64,000 nt of DNA from Ensifer adhaerens (GTDB lineage Bacteria; Pseudomonadota; Alphaproteobacteria; Rhizobiales; Rhizobiaceae), in assembly GCF_028993555.1 (NCBI RefSeq), contig NZ_CP118610.1, positions 62,001 through 126,000 on the forward strand, read 5' to 3'. Of this stretch, positions 35,746-44,265 are shown piece by piece; position 1 is the stretch's first letter; each line of letters starts with the position of its first letter. The position numbers and the translations under genes were made by a program. The notes beneath the pieces are model-generated. The model saw nothing but the letters and a program-made list of their open reading frames with translations. It was not told the origin of the DNA and searched no databases.

Positions 35746-36283
35746 CGTTTCAGACCATTGTTCCAGTTTGACATCGCGACGCGCGCGATCGACCGCGACC
35801 CCGTTCGGTCACGCTCGGCTGCGAAGCCGATTCGCTGTGGCGGAGGTGTAAGAACGACCACGGACGATCTCGGTCCCTTGGGTAGGCAGCAGCCACCGCT
35901 GCGAGGACCGCAAGAATGGTCACGGCAATCGCGCTGAGAATGGCTGGGCTGTTGAAGCCTGGCGACCGGATATCCTCGATAAGGCCTGCCTGCAGCCACG
36001 GCTGTTTTCCAGCGCAAAATATTCGCCGCACGGAGCGGCAGGAGAGGCAATTGTTCAACCCTCCGAACTGGTTAGGTGACAAATAATATATATTAGTATA
36101 ATGTAATTTTTATAGGTCGTGGAGGCGCCGAAACCGTCTCGGAGCCTTTGGAGGATAGCGACTCCGGATCACAAAAAGGCGGAAGCGCCTTCACGAACTT
36201 TTGACGCCTGTATCTGAGAATTGGCCCAATGACTTCCTATATTTAGGAAGATACCGCGGCCACTGAAGGAAAGGAGGTGCTGG
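35746..36283. other. Gene-free, partly AT-rich stretch downstream of tRNA-Arg
   Basis: About 540 bp. Much of 35750-36060 is open on the minus strand and includes one hydrophobic run, but has no ribosome site or recognisable protein. Bases 36079-36115 are strikingly AT-rich for this genome (ATAATATATATTAG, TAATTTTTATAGG). A palindrome CTTCCT-atattt-AGGAAG follows near 36232-36249. It may be a remnant of an element integrated at the tRNA gene, or a regulatory region for the small ORF that follows. I found no repeated tRNA end. Confidence 0.4.
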
Positions 36284-36388
36284 ATGTATCGCTATATGAT
36301 GAAAGAACTGCTGGTGATCGTTGCCGGCCTTTCGATATGTGCCTTCACGATCCTGTTCTTCCTGGCTAACTCGACGCCCAATCTCTGA
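36284..36388 (+). CDS. 34-residue single-pass membrane peptide
   Basis: ATG at 36284, TGA at 36386-36388. The peptide starts MYRYMMKELLVIVAGLSI, continues CAFTILFFLA and ends NSTPNL. It has a near-ideal Shine-Dalgarno sequence AAGGAGG seven bases before the ATG. Residues 8-28 form one hydrophobic helix with a basic N-terminus (Arg3, Lys7), so an N-in orientation is likely. I do not recognise a family. It is not a leader of the next gene, which is convergent. Function unknown; small membrane peptides often modulate transporters or kinases. An orphan histidine kinase lies about 900 bp upstream. Confidence 0.6.
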   Translation: MYRYMMKELLVIVAGLSICAFTILFFLANSTPNL

Positions 36389-36430
36389 CGGACGCCAAAG
36401 CGCGATCCGCCGCCGCTTGAGCACGGGGCA

Positions 36431-36853
36431 CTAGCGCTGTTGCAGAATGTCCAGCGTGCGCCGATCCTTCTCTCCCCCGAAATAACATTCAAGCGCTTGC
36501 ACAAATGGGCTCTCCTCGACCTCGGCAAACAAGGTCATCGACGAGCGGAACTTCACGTCGTCGGGGCTGGAAAAGATGTCGTGCGCCGATTTCCCTGAAA
36601 CCGCATTGACCAGTTCTGTGCATTGCCGAAGCCGCAGCCCGAGCAGCGGATGGGAGAGATAGGCCCGCGCTTCGTCGAGCCCGGAGATCGCATAGCGCTC
36701 TGCCATCGGCGAGTGGCCGAGGCCGGCGATCTGCGGGAAGACGAACCACATCCAATGCGTCCGTTTGCGGCCGTGGCCGAGCTCGTCCAGGACCGCGGCA
36801 TAGACGCGGTCCTGGGCTTCGACGAAACGCTTGAGCTCGAAGGGATCAGCCAT
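36431..36853 (-). CDS. DUF1810-family protein
   Basis: 140 residues, full length for DUF1810. Conserved segments: FELKRFVEAQDRVYAAVLDEL, RKRTHWMWFVFPQIAGLGHS and YAISGLDEARAYLSHPLLG, ending LDILQQR. Structure predictions for the family suggest an all-alpha globular cytosolic protein; function unknown. It is convergent with the small peptide gene and 41 bp downstream of the aldo/keto reductase gene on the same strand, possibly co-transcribed. Confidence 0.9.
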   Translation of the reverse strand: MADPFELKRFVEAQDRVYAAVLDELGHGRKRTHWMWFVFPQIAGLGHSPMAERYAISGLDEARAYLSHPLLGLRLRQCTELVNAVSGKSAHDIFSSPDDVKFRSSMTLFAEVEESPFVQALECYFGGEKDRRTLDILQQR

Positions 36854-36893
36854 GCTGCGTTTCCTTCCGCGCCTGCAGCAGCGGTGACGTCAG

Positions 36894-37880
36894 TTACCAG
36901 CGATGATGAACATGAACCTTCACCAGCCGTTCGTAAACTGCGGCGATGGCGGTCTTGGTCTGCGAGTTGACGGCCGCAAGTGCGCTGGCGGCTGCGTTGG
37001 ACTGTGCCTGTGCCTCGTTGCGAGCGCCAGGAATGACCACCGAGACTGCCTGCTGCTCGAGGATCCAGCGCAGCGCAAACTGTGCCATCGGCACGCCCTC
37101 GGGCACCAGCGGACGAAGCTGCTCGACGGCTTCCAGTGCCGCTTCGAGCGGCACGCCGGCAAAGGTTTCACCGACGTCGAAGGCTTCGCCGTGCCGGTTG
37201 AAGTTGCGGTGATCGTCAGCAGCAAAGGCCGTATCCCGGGTGATCTTGCCGGAAAGCAGACCGGAGGCGAGCGGCACGCGTACAATCACGCCGACATTCT
37301 TCTTGCTTGCCTCCGCAAAGAACAGGTCATGCGGGCGCTGGCGGAAGATATTGTAGATGATCTGCACGGTCGCGACGCCCGGATATTCGATCGCCTTCAG
37401 CGCTTCCTCGACTTTTTCGACCGACACGCCGTAGTGGCGGATCTTGCCCTTGGCAACGAGCTTGTCGAGCGCTCCAAACAGCTCAGGCCGATAGTAGATC
37501 TCGGTCGGCGGGCAGTGCAGTTGCACGAGGTCGAGCGTCTCGATGCCGAGATTGGCGAGGCTGCGATCGATGAAGGCTTCGATGTTCTCGCCGGTGTACC
37601 CTTCAGCGACGTGCGGGCTGAGCCGGCGGCCGGCCTTGGTCGCGACGAACGGCTTGTTGCCGCCGCGCTCCTTCAGCACCGCCGCAATGATCTTTTCGGA
37701 CCGGCCATCGCCATAAACGTCGGCCGTATCAACGAAGGTAACGCCGGAATCGAGTGCCGCATTGAGCGCACGCTTGCCGTCCGCCTCGCTGACGTCACCC
37801 CAGGAGCCGCCGATCTGCCATGCGCCGAAGCCGATCTCGGAAATGGTTGCGCCGGTCTTGCCAAGAACTCTCGTTTTCAT
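36894..37880 (-). CDS. Aldo/keto reductase
   Basis: 328 residues. TIM-barrel NADPH-dependent oxidoreductase. Catalytic tetrad landmarks: Asp/Tyr in FVDTADVYGDGRSE, Lys in PFVATKAG and His in LDLVQLHCPP. The cofactor-binding end is VVIPGARNEAQAQSNAAAS. The N-terminus MKTRVLGKTGATISEIGFGA is typical of the YghZ/Tas-like branch. Substrate unknown. It sits upstream of the DUF1810 gene on the same strand. Confidence 0.94.
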   Translation of the reverse strand: MKTRVLGKTGATISEIGFGAWQIGGSWGDVSEADGKRALNAALDSGVTFVDTADVYGDGRSEKIIAAVLKERGGNKPFVATKAGRRLSPHVAEGYTGENIEAFIDRSLANLGIETLDLVQLHCPPTEIYYRPELFGALDKLVAKGKIRHYGVSVEKVEEALKAIEYPGVATVQIIYNIFRQRPHDLFFAEASKKNVGVIVRVPLASGLLSGKITRDTAFAADDHRNFNRHGEAFDVGETFAGVPLEAALEAVEQLRPLVPEGVPMAQFALRWILEQQAVSVVIPGARNEAQAQSNAAASALAAVNSQTKTAIAAVYERLVKVHVHHRW

Positions 37881-38062
37881 GGTGCTGTCTCCTGTTGTGC
37901 GTCGTCGATCATGGGTTGCATGGAGCGCTTCTATTATGACTGGTCTGATCGAGTAAATTAGAGCGAGATAGAGAGCGGGAAACGGCGCACATTTTTCTCG
38001 GCAGACTGCCCGAAAAAGGCGGCTCGGCCGGAAGCTGATATCCAGGGCGTGGGCGCCGGGAG

Positions 38063-38647
38063 CTAGTCGTCGAGCGAGACTACGGCCCTGCCGCGGGTGA
38101 GATCGACGACCATGGAAAGGATCGCCTCCGCTTCATCCTTGCGCAGGTCTACGGTCAGGACCGGGCCCTTGTCCGTGAAGCTCTCGCCGGCAATGGTCAC
38201 GTCGCGGGCAAGGAGCCGCGCCTTGACCAGCGCCATGTCGGAAAAGTCGACCGCGACGGTGGCGCGCACGGTCTCGATCATCTCGATCTTTTCCGCCGCC
38301 CTGAGGCAGAGCGCCGCGGTGCCGCCATAGGCACGCACCAGGCCGCCGCTGCCAAGCAGGATGCCACCAAACCAGCGGGTGACCACGACGGCAACCCGGT
38401 CGAGTTCCTGGCCGTCGATCGCCGCCAGGATCGGTTTTCCGGCTGTCCCGCTCGGCTCGCCATCGTCGCTGAAGCGATAGGCCTGGCCGACACGCCAGGC
38501 CCAACAATTGTGATTGGCCGTGGGGTCGGAGTGAGCTGCGAGGAACTCTTTCGCCGCCTGTTCATCGGCAATGGGCGCGGCAACGGCCAGAAACCGGCTC
38601 TTCTTGACGTCCTGTGTTGCCGTTTCGATGCGCTTGAGGGTGAACAT
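38063..38647 (-). CDS. YigZ/IMPACT-family protein (UPF0029)
   Basis: 194 residues. The IMPACT N-domain is clear: KKSRFLAVAAPIADEQAAKEFL, NCWAWRVGQAYRFSDDGEPSGTAGKPIL and VVVTRWFGGILLGSGGLVRAYGG. A second C-terminal alpha/beta domain follows. Bacterial YigZ is thought to bind nucleic acid or ribosomes; its physiological role is unclear. Monocistronic by layout. Confidence 0.93.
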   Translation of the reverse strand: MFTLKRIETATQDVKKSRFLAVAAPIADEQAAKEFLAAHSDPTANHNCWAWRVGQAYRFSDDGEPSGTAGKPILAAIDGQELDRVAVVVTRWFGGILLGSGGLVRAYGGTAALCLRAAEKIEMIETVRATVAVDFSDMALVKARLLARDVTIAGESFTDKGPVLTVDLRKDEAEAILSMVVDLTRGRAVVSLDD

Positions 38648-38760
38648 GGCCGCTTCCGTTTCTCAGACGCTGATAACGGATTGCGGGGAAGGGCGCCACC
38701 ACGGTTTGGGTGAGTCGTGGGCTTGGCTGATGAAAGGGCGGGTGAACGTGCCAGTCCCTC

Positions 38761-38985
38761 ATTTCTGTGCTGGTCACAGAAATCCAGTCACGGCGCGTCC
38801 GCGCCGTGAGGAGACGAGTTTATGCCTGTTTGACTGAGATGGTTCTTTCGCGCCGGCCGACGCGGCACGGCGGGTACTCTGTAAACTGTACAGAGATGAG
38901 GAGGAGAGGGGCAGGGTCGTGGAAAGCAGCGTGGCTGGCGGGTGAAACCCAGTCCCGTCATCGCCTCTCCCGCATTCGGGAGAGG
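38761..38985. repeat. Cluster of four perfect inverted repeats
   Basis: ATTTCTGTG-ctggt-CACAGAAAT (38761-38783), CACGGCGCG-tc-CGCGCCGTG (38789-38808), CTCTGTA-aactg-TACAGAG (38877-38895) and CCTCTCCCG-catt-CGGGAGAGG (38964-38985). They lie in the 366-bp gene-free gap between yigZ and putA. The last hairpin is 28 bp beyond the putA stop and may end that transcript. The first resembles a hairpin I recall as widespread in rhizobial genomes. Nothing coding is convincing here. Confidence 0.65.
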
Positions 38986-39013
38986 ACATTCTTGTCCCGC
39001 GGACCGGCTTCGA

Positions 39014-42000
39014 TCAGCCGATCGCCATCAGGCTGGCATTGCCGCCGGCGGCGGCCGTGTTGATCGAGGTCGAGACTTCCTCGAGCAGCCAGTTGAGGCA
39101 ATAGGCGTCGGGGTTCTTGCCGATCTCTTCGGTCGACGCCGCCTGGACGAGAACCAGCGGACCCGGCAGGCCCGCGATCGCCTTGCTGACCTCGCGCACC
39201 CGTTCACCGTTGCCTTCGACGAGCGCGCCGGCATAGGGACCGTCGGCCGACCAGTCCTTCGACCAGGAAAGCCGGGCGGCGATGCTTGCCGGCAGGCCCT
39301 TCAACGATGCCTGAAGACCTGAGGCAGCGTCGATGACGACCGTGTTGCCGGTGGCAAGGGCTGCACCCAGCTGGTGGTAGAGACCGGTCTCCGTCGCCGG
39401 AACCAGGAGGACGCGGCCGCGCGGATGCAGTGCGTAGAGGTTGCGCTCGCCGACCGGGCCCGGAAGCTCCGAGAGCAGGCCGAGAGCGGAGTTGCTGCCG
39501 GCAGTACGGGCGGCTTCTGCTTCGGCCTTGGCACCCTTGCCGTCGAGCCACTTGGCGAAGTCGAGCAGCGCCGGGTCCGTGTGGACGGAGCTGTGCTGCG
39601 GCGGCACCGGGGCGGTGGCGACCAGGCGGCCGAGATAGAGCGGGCCGCCGGCCTTCGGACCGGTGCCGGAAAGGCCGCGTCCGCCGAAGGGCTGCACGCC
39701 GACGACAGCGCCGATGACGTTGCGGTTGACGTAGAGGTTGCCCGCCTTCACCCGCGAGGTGACGTGGGCTATCGTCTCGTCGAGGCGCGTGTGCAGGCCG
39801 AAGGTGAGGCCATAGCCGGTGGCGTTGATGTCGTCGATCAACCGGTCGAGATCGTCGCGGCGGTAGCGAATGACATGCAGCACCGGACCGAAGACTTCGC
39901 GCTTGAGATCGGAGAGCTTGTCGAGCTCGATGATCGTTGGCGGCACGAAGGTGCCCTGTTCGGTTCCGGAGGCAGGGCCGATCTGCTCGACCTTGCGGCC
40001 GAGGCCGCGCATCGTTTCGATGTGCTTCTCGATGATGCCCTTGGCTTCCGCGGTGATGACAGGACCGACGTCGACCGAGAGCCGGTCCGTGCGGCCGATC
40101 TTCAGCTCATGCAGTGCACCCTTCAGCATAGAAAGCGTGCGGTCGGCGACGTCTTCCTGCAGGCAGAGAACACGCAGCGCCGAGCAGCGCTGGCCGGCGC
40201 TGTCGAAGGCCGAGGCGATGACGTCGCCGACCACCTGTTCGGCAAGCGCCGAGCTGTCGACGATCATGGCGTTCTGGCCGCCGGTCTCGGCGATCAGCGG
40301 GATCGGCCGGCCGGCTGGCGAAAGCCTGTCGGCAAGCTGCGCCTGGATCAGCCGGGCGACTTCGGTAGAACCGGTGAACATCACGCCGGCGATTTCAGGC
40401 GCCGCGACAAGGGCAGCACCAATGCGGCCGTCGCCGGGCAGCAACTGCAGCGCGTCGGCCGGGATGCCGGCCTCGTGCAGGATGCGCACGCCTTCGGCGG
40501 CAATCAGCGGTGTTTCTTCGGCAGGCTTTGCCAGCACCGGGTTGCCGGCAACGAGTGCGGCGGCAATCTGGCCGGCGAAGATCGCCAGCGGGAAGTTCCA
40601 CGGGCTGATGCAGACGATGGGTCCAAGCGCCTTATGTGCCGGGCCGAGGGTGCGGCGGGTCTGTTCGGCGTAATAACGCAGGAAGTCGATGGCCTCGCGC
40701 ACTTCGGCAATCGCGTTCGGCAGCGACTTGCCCGCTTCGCGCGAGATCAGGCCGAGCAGGGTCGGCATGCGTGCCTGCATCAGGTCGGCGGCGCGGGTGA
40801 GGCAGGCCGCGCGCTCGCTCGGCGAGACGGCAGCCCAGCTTGCGGCGGCCTTGGCGGCAAGGCTTGCGGCCTGGCGGGCGTCGGCTTCCGAAGCCTCGGT
40901 AACCGAGCCGACAACGTCGCGGTGATCGCCGGGGTTGACGACGGCGCGGGTTTCGCCGGACGCAGGGCCTGTTGCCAGTTGCGGCACGGCCTTCCAGTCG
41001 ATCGCGGCGCTCGCCTGGAGTGCTGCGGTCAGCGAGGTCAGGCCCGCTTCGTTGGAAAGGTCGAGGCCGGCCGAGTTGCGGCGCGTTTCACCGAAGAGGT
41101 TGTCGGGAAGCGCAATTTGGTCATGCGGCGCGCCGACGACCGGCATGGTACGAACGATCTCGACCGGATCGGCAATCAGCTCGTCGACCGAGACCTTCGG
41201 GTCGGCGATGCGGTTGACGAAGGAGGAGTTCGCGCCGTTTTCGAGCAGGCGGCGAACGAGATAGGCAAGCAGCGTCTCGTGCGTGCCGACAGGCGCATAG
41301 ATGCGGCAGGGACGGTCGAGATTGCCCTTGCCGACCACTTCGTCATAGAGCGGCTCACCCATGCCGTGCAGGCACTGGAACTCGTACTTGCCGACCTTGA
41401 AGTCCTTGCCGGCCATCTCGTAGATGGTCGCGAGCGACTGGGCGTTGTGGGTGGCGAATTGCGGGAAGATCACGTCGGTCGCGGCCAAGAGCTTCTTGGC
41501 GCAGGCGATATAGGAGACGTCGGTGTAGATCTTGCGGGTATAGACCGGGAAGTCTTCGAGACCGTCGAGCTGCGCGCGCTTGATCTCGGCATCCCAGTAG
41601 GCGCCCTTGACCAGGCGCACCATGACGCGGCGCTCGGCGCGGCGGGCAAGGTCGATGATGAAGTCGAGCACGTAGGGGCAGCGCTTGCCGTAGGCCTGGA
41701 CGACGAAGCCCATGCCGGCCCAGCCCGCGAGGTCCTTGTCGAGGCACAGCTCTTCGAGCAGGTCGAGCGAAAGTTCCAGGCGATCGGCTTCCTCGGCATC
41801 GATGTTGAGGCCGATGTCATACTTCTTGGCGATGACGGCGAGAGCCTTCACCTTCGGCAGAAGCTCTTCCATGACGCGCGAGGCCTGCGAACGGGCGTAG
41901 CGCGGGTGCAGTGCCGAAAGCTTGATCGAGATGCCGGGGCCTTCATAGATGCCGCGGCCGGCCGACGCCTTGCCGATGGCGTGGATCGCCGTCTCGTAGT

Positions 42001-42721
42001 CGCGATAGTAGCGCTCCGCATCGGCAGCCGTCGTCGCTGCTTCGCCGAGCATGTCGTAGGAGTAGCGGAAGCCCTTCTGTTCGAGCGCGCGCGACCGGCG
42101 CAGCGCTTCGTCGATGGTCTCGCCGGTGACGAACTGCTCACCCATCATGCGCATCGCCATGTCGACGCCGCGGCGGATCACCGGCTCGCCGCAACGGGCG
42201 ATCAGGCGGGTGAGTGCTGCCGAAAGGCTGCGGTCGTTGACGGTCGAGGTGAGCTTGCCGGTGACGACGAGGCCCCAGGTGGCGGCATTGACGAACAGCG
42301 AGCGCCCGCCGCCGATATGCGATTTCCAGTCGCCGTCGGCGATCTTGTCGCGGATCAGCGCGTCACGCGTCGCAGTGTCCGGGATGCGCAGCAGCGCTTC
42401 CGCAAGGCACATCAGCGCCACGCCTTCCTGGCTCGAAAGCGAATACTCCTGCACGAGGCCCTCGACGCCCGAGCCCTTGTGCTTGGCGCGCAGCGCCTCG
42501 ATCAGCTTGCGGGCGGTCTTGGCAGCCGCCGCGCGGGTCGCGGCATCAAGGGTGGCTGCCTCGATGAGTGCGGGCAGCGCTTCGGTTTCAGGACGGCGGT
42601 AGGCGGCGGTAATGGCCTGACGCAGCGTGCTCTGCGGTCGAACCGGCGGAGCGAACTCGGCGAACGGAGCCTGCGGCGCGCCGGTCTCTGCAGTGGTCTT
42701 GTGAAGCGGTGTCTGGCTCAT
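39014..42721 (-). CDS. putA: Bifunctional proline dehydrogenase / L-glutamate-gamma-semialdehyde dehydrogenase
   Basis: 1235 residues. The FAD-linked proline dehydrogenase barrel covers about residues 180-480 (NIDAEEADRLELSLDLLEEL, VMVRLVKGAYWDAEIKRAQ). The NAD-linked P5C dehydrogenase spans about 560-1010, with the catalytic Glu in LIAETGGQNAMIVD, the Cys in SAGQRCSALRVLCLQ, and ISPWNFPLAIFAGQIAAAL. An extra C-terminal domain of ~200 residues is present. The ribbon-helix-helix repressor domain of E. coli PutA is absent, so an external regulator (PutR/Lrp type) is expected. It degrades proline to glutamate with substrate channelling. Start at ATG 42721, 187 bp from the next gene. Confidence 0.97.
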   Translation of the reverse strand: MSQTPLHKTTAETGAPQAPFAEFAPPVRPQSTLRQAITAAYRRPETEALPALIEAATLDAATRAAAAKTARKLIEALRAKHKGSGVEGLVQEYSLSSQEGVALMCLAEALLRIPDTATRDALIRDKIADGDWKSHIGGGRSLFVNAATWGLVVTGKLTSTVNDRSLSAALTRLIARCGEPVIRRGVDMAMRMMGEQFVTGETIDEALRRSRALEQKGFRYSYDMLGEAATTAADAERYYRDYETAIHAIGKASAGRGIYEGPGISIKLSALHPRYARSQASRVMEELLPKVKALAVIAKKYDIGLNIDAEEADRLELSLDLLEELCLDKDLAGWAGMGFVVQAYGKRCPYVLDFIIDLARRAERRVMVRLVKGAYWDAEIKRAQLDGLEDFPVYTRKIYTDVSYIACAKKLLAATDVIFPQFATHNAQSLATIYEMAGKDFKVGKYEFQCLHGMGEPLYDEVVGKGNLDRPCRIYAPVGTHETLLAYLVRRLLENGANSSFVNRIADPKVSVDELIADPVEIVRTMPVVGAPHDQIALPDNLFGETRRNSAGLDLSNEAGLTSLTAALQASAAIDWKAVPQLATGPASGETRAVVNPGDHRDVVGSVTEASEADARQAASLAAKAAASWAAVSPSERAACLTRAADLMQARMPTLLGLISREAGKSLPNAIAEVREAIDFLRYYAEQTRRTLGPAHKALGPIVCISPWNFPLAIFAGQIAAALVAGNPVLAKPAEETPLIAAEGVRILHEAGIPADALQLLPGDGRIGAALVAAPEIAGVMFTGSTEVARLIQAQLADRLSPAGRPIPLIAETGGQNAMIVDSSALAEQVVGDVIASAFDSAGQRCSALRVLCLQEDVADRTLSMLKGALHELKIGRTDRLSVDVGPVITAEAKGIIEKHIETMRGLGRKVEQIGPASGTEQGTFVPPTIIELDKLSDLKREVFGPVLHVIRYRRDDLDRLIDDINATGYGLTFGLHTRLDETIAHVTSRVKAGNLYVNRNVIGAVVGVQPFGGRGLSGTGPKAGGPLYLGRLVATAPVPPQHSSVHTDPALLDFAKWLDGKGAKAEAEAARTAGSNSALGLLSELPGPVGERNLYALHPRGRVLLVPATETGLYHQLGAALATGNTVVIDAASGLQASLKGLPASIAARLSWSKDWSADGPYAGALVEGNGERVREVSKAIAGLPGPLVLVQAASTEEIGKNPDAYCLNWLLEEVSTSINTAAAGGNASLMAIG

Positions 42722-42908
42722 AGAGCGCTATCCTCCGGGAAGCGGTTTCTAAGGGCGCGGCGCACCCTCGATCGTGGGCGGAAAATACGCTTCCTTTCAC
42801 CGTACATCCATCCGGCAAATTCCAAGTTTTGCGGAATGTTTCACCGTCTCGACTAATCGAGACCGGAGAGGATGCGGAATCTTGGCGATATTGCCGGATG
42901 ATCCTGTG

Positions 42909-43223
42909 TCAGGCCGCCTTGCCGAAGTGCTTCTCGCGCGCCATCAGGCATTCGTCGTCGCCGGGCATGCAGGTGCGGCAGACGATCGGCCGGATTGCGT
43001 AGATCTTGCAGCCGACGTGCTCGCCGAGCTTGCCGCCGAGTGCGGAACAGCGGTCGTCCTCGCAGCGCATGCCGCCGAGATCGGCGGACACGTACTCCGC
43101 CGGGATCAGGTCGAGCTCCTCGTCCGTCTCCAGCGAGAAGCGCGGCCAGTCGGCCGAATAGGCGCAGCATGCGCCACAGCTCTGACAGTCGAAGGTTTCG
43201 TCAATGGATGCGGGTTCGGTCAT
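42909..43223 (-). CDS. YkgJ-family cysteine-cluster protein
   Basis: 104 residues. The family's metal-binding cysteines are visible: FDCQSCGACCAYS near the N-terminus, CEDDRC in the middle and CKIYAIRPIVCRTCMPGDDEC near residue 73-95. The family binds zinc or an Fe-S cluster; biochemical function is not established. It is co-oriented with putA (187 bp upstream) and with the phosphodiesterase gene behind it (40 bp), so it could be the last gene of that transcript. Confidence 0.9.
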   Translation of the reverse strand: MTEPASIDETFDCQSCGACCAYSADWPRFSLETDEELDLIPAEYVSADLGGMRCEDDRCSALGGKLGEHVGCKIYAIRPIVCRTCMPGDDECLMAREKHFGKAA

Positions 43224-43263
43224 GCGTCAAACTAGCATGAAGGTCCGCGGTCTGAAATGGCCC

Positions 43264-44070
43264 TCACGCGATAGCGGCATCGCGGCGTGCGATCTCGTAG
43301 TCTTCCGTATGCACCAGCACGCCATCGTCCGTCACCACCGCGATGCCATAGGCAGCAGGTTCATCGACGGACAGTGACGCGTCTGGTGCGTCGAAGGGCA
43401 TCGGTTGCTGGTGCACCGGGCTCTTGAAGACCGAGAAGGGAATGCCGCGGCTGGAGCCGCTGATCGTGCGGTGTACGTGCCCGGCGAAGATATGCCGGAC
43501 GTTACCGTGCCGTTTGACCAGATCGTAGAACTCCGTCTCGTTGGCGAGCCGGATCATGTCCATGCCGGTAAAGCCTGTCCGGTGCGGCGGATGATGCATG
43601 AAGATGAGCGCCGGCTTGTCGCCGGCCTCGCCAAGCTGCCGGTCAAGCCAGGCAAGGCGCTTGGCGCAGAGAAGGCCGGCATGGCTGGTTGGATAGTCAT
43701 AGGGCGGCGCAAAGAGCGTATCGAGCAGGATGGCACGGCAATCCGGAAAATCGATCGCCTGCTGCACGAAACCGTGCTCGTCCGCTGGCGTGCCCGCGAA
43801 GACATCGAGAAAAATCTCGCGCCGGTCGTGATTGCCGATGGTGATGGCGACCGGTGGGACAAGCTGATCGACAAGCTGCTTCAGCCGTTCGTAGGAGGCG
43901 CGATCGGCGTAGTGGGTGAGGTCGCCGGTGAAAATCACGCGGTCGGCGTCCGCATGGTAGCGGTTGACGTGCTCGATGCCGGTCGCAAGGCGCTGAAAGG
44001 GATCAAGGCCGATGATCGTCGTGCCCTCGGGCACCATGTGCAGGTCGGTGAAAATGATCAGCTTTGTCAT
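43264..44070 (-). CDS. Class III metallophosphodiesterase, SpdA/CpdA-like
   Basis: 268 residues from ATG at 44070 (MTKLIIFTDLHMVPEGTTII). All metallophosphoesterase motifs are present in order: FTDLHM, IFTGDLTHYAD, TIGNHDRREIF, FMHHPPHRTG and IFAGHVHRT. Such enzymes hydrolyse cyclic nucleotides. In Sinorhizobium meliloti, SpdA lies in the cyaD1/clr cluster and hydrolyses 2',3'-cAMP in vitro (from memory). The neighbourhood here, with a CHASE2 cyclase and a Crp-type regulator a few genes away, matches that cluster, so SpdA is the best working name. The presence of a proline-racemase gene in between is noted. Confidence 0.88.
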   Translation of the reverse strand: MTKLIIFTDLHMVPEGTTIIGLDPFQRLATGIEHVNRYHADADRVIFTGDLTHYADRASYERLKQLVDQLVPPVAITIGNHDRREIFLDVFAGTPADEHGFVQQAIDFPDCRAILLDTLFAPPYDYPTSHAGLLCAKRLAWLDRQLGEAGDKPALIFMHHPPHRTGFTGMDMIRLANETEFYDLVKRHGNVRHIFAGHVHRTISGSSRGIPFSVFKSPVHQQPMPFDAPDASLSVDEPAAYGIAVVTDDGVLVHTEDYEIARRDAAIA

Positions 44071-44209
44071 GGGGATCCAGGGTAACGTCGTAGGTGACCC
44101 AAGCTGTCTCGTGGCGTGTGACGCGTCAAGCGGCAACTTTGGGGCGACTCGCTCGGAGCCCGGCGGTTTTTCTTGCGGCGGGCTCGGGAAAGCGCTAATG
44201 CAAACGCAT

Positions 44210-44221
44210 CTGATATATCAG
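44210..44221. promoter_or_regulatory. Palindrome CTGATATATCAG upstream of the proline-racemase-family gene
   Basis: Perfect 12-bp palindrome 45 bp before the ATG, followed by another inverted repeat (GCCATC...GATGGC). TGATATATCA-type sites are typical operators of GntR/FCD regulators, which commonly control hydroxyproline catabolism. No GntR gene is in the window. Confidence 0.5.
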
Positions 44222-44265
44222 CCATCAGCGCCACTGGGCGATGGCAAACGAGTTGGAGAAACGGC

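Noticed and set aside
35750..36082. 110-codon minus-strand frame after tRNA-Arg with one hydrophobic run
   Set aside because: No ribosome site, Arg/Ser-rich ends, overlaps the tRNA terminator side; not convincing as a gene.
38774..38989. 71-codon minus-strand frame in the yigZ-putA gap
   Set aside because: It runs through the row of palindromes and reads as non-coding repeat sequence.
39374..42856. 1160-codon open frame on the plus strand
   Set aside because: It is antisense to putA, which has full catalytic motifs. The long frame is a by-product of GC-rich codon use, and its protein is Arg/Gly/Val-rich without any motif.
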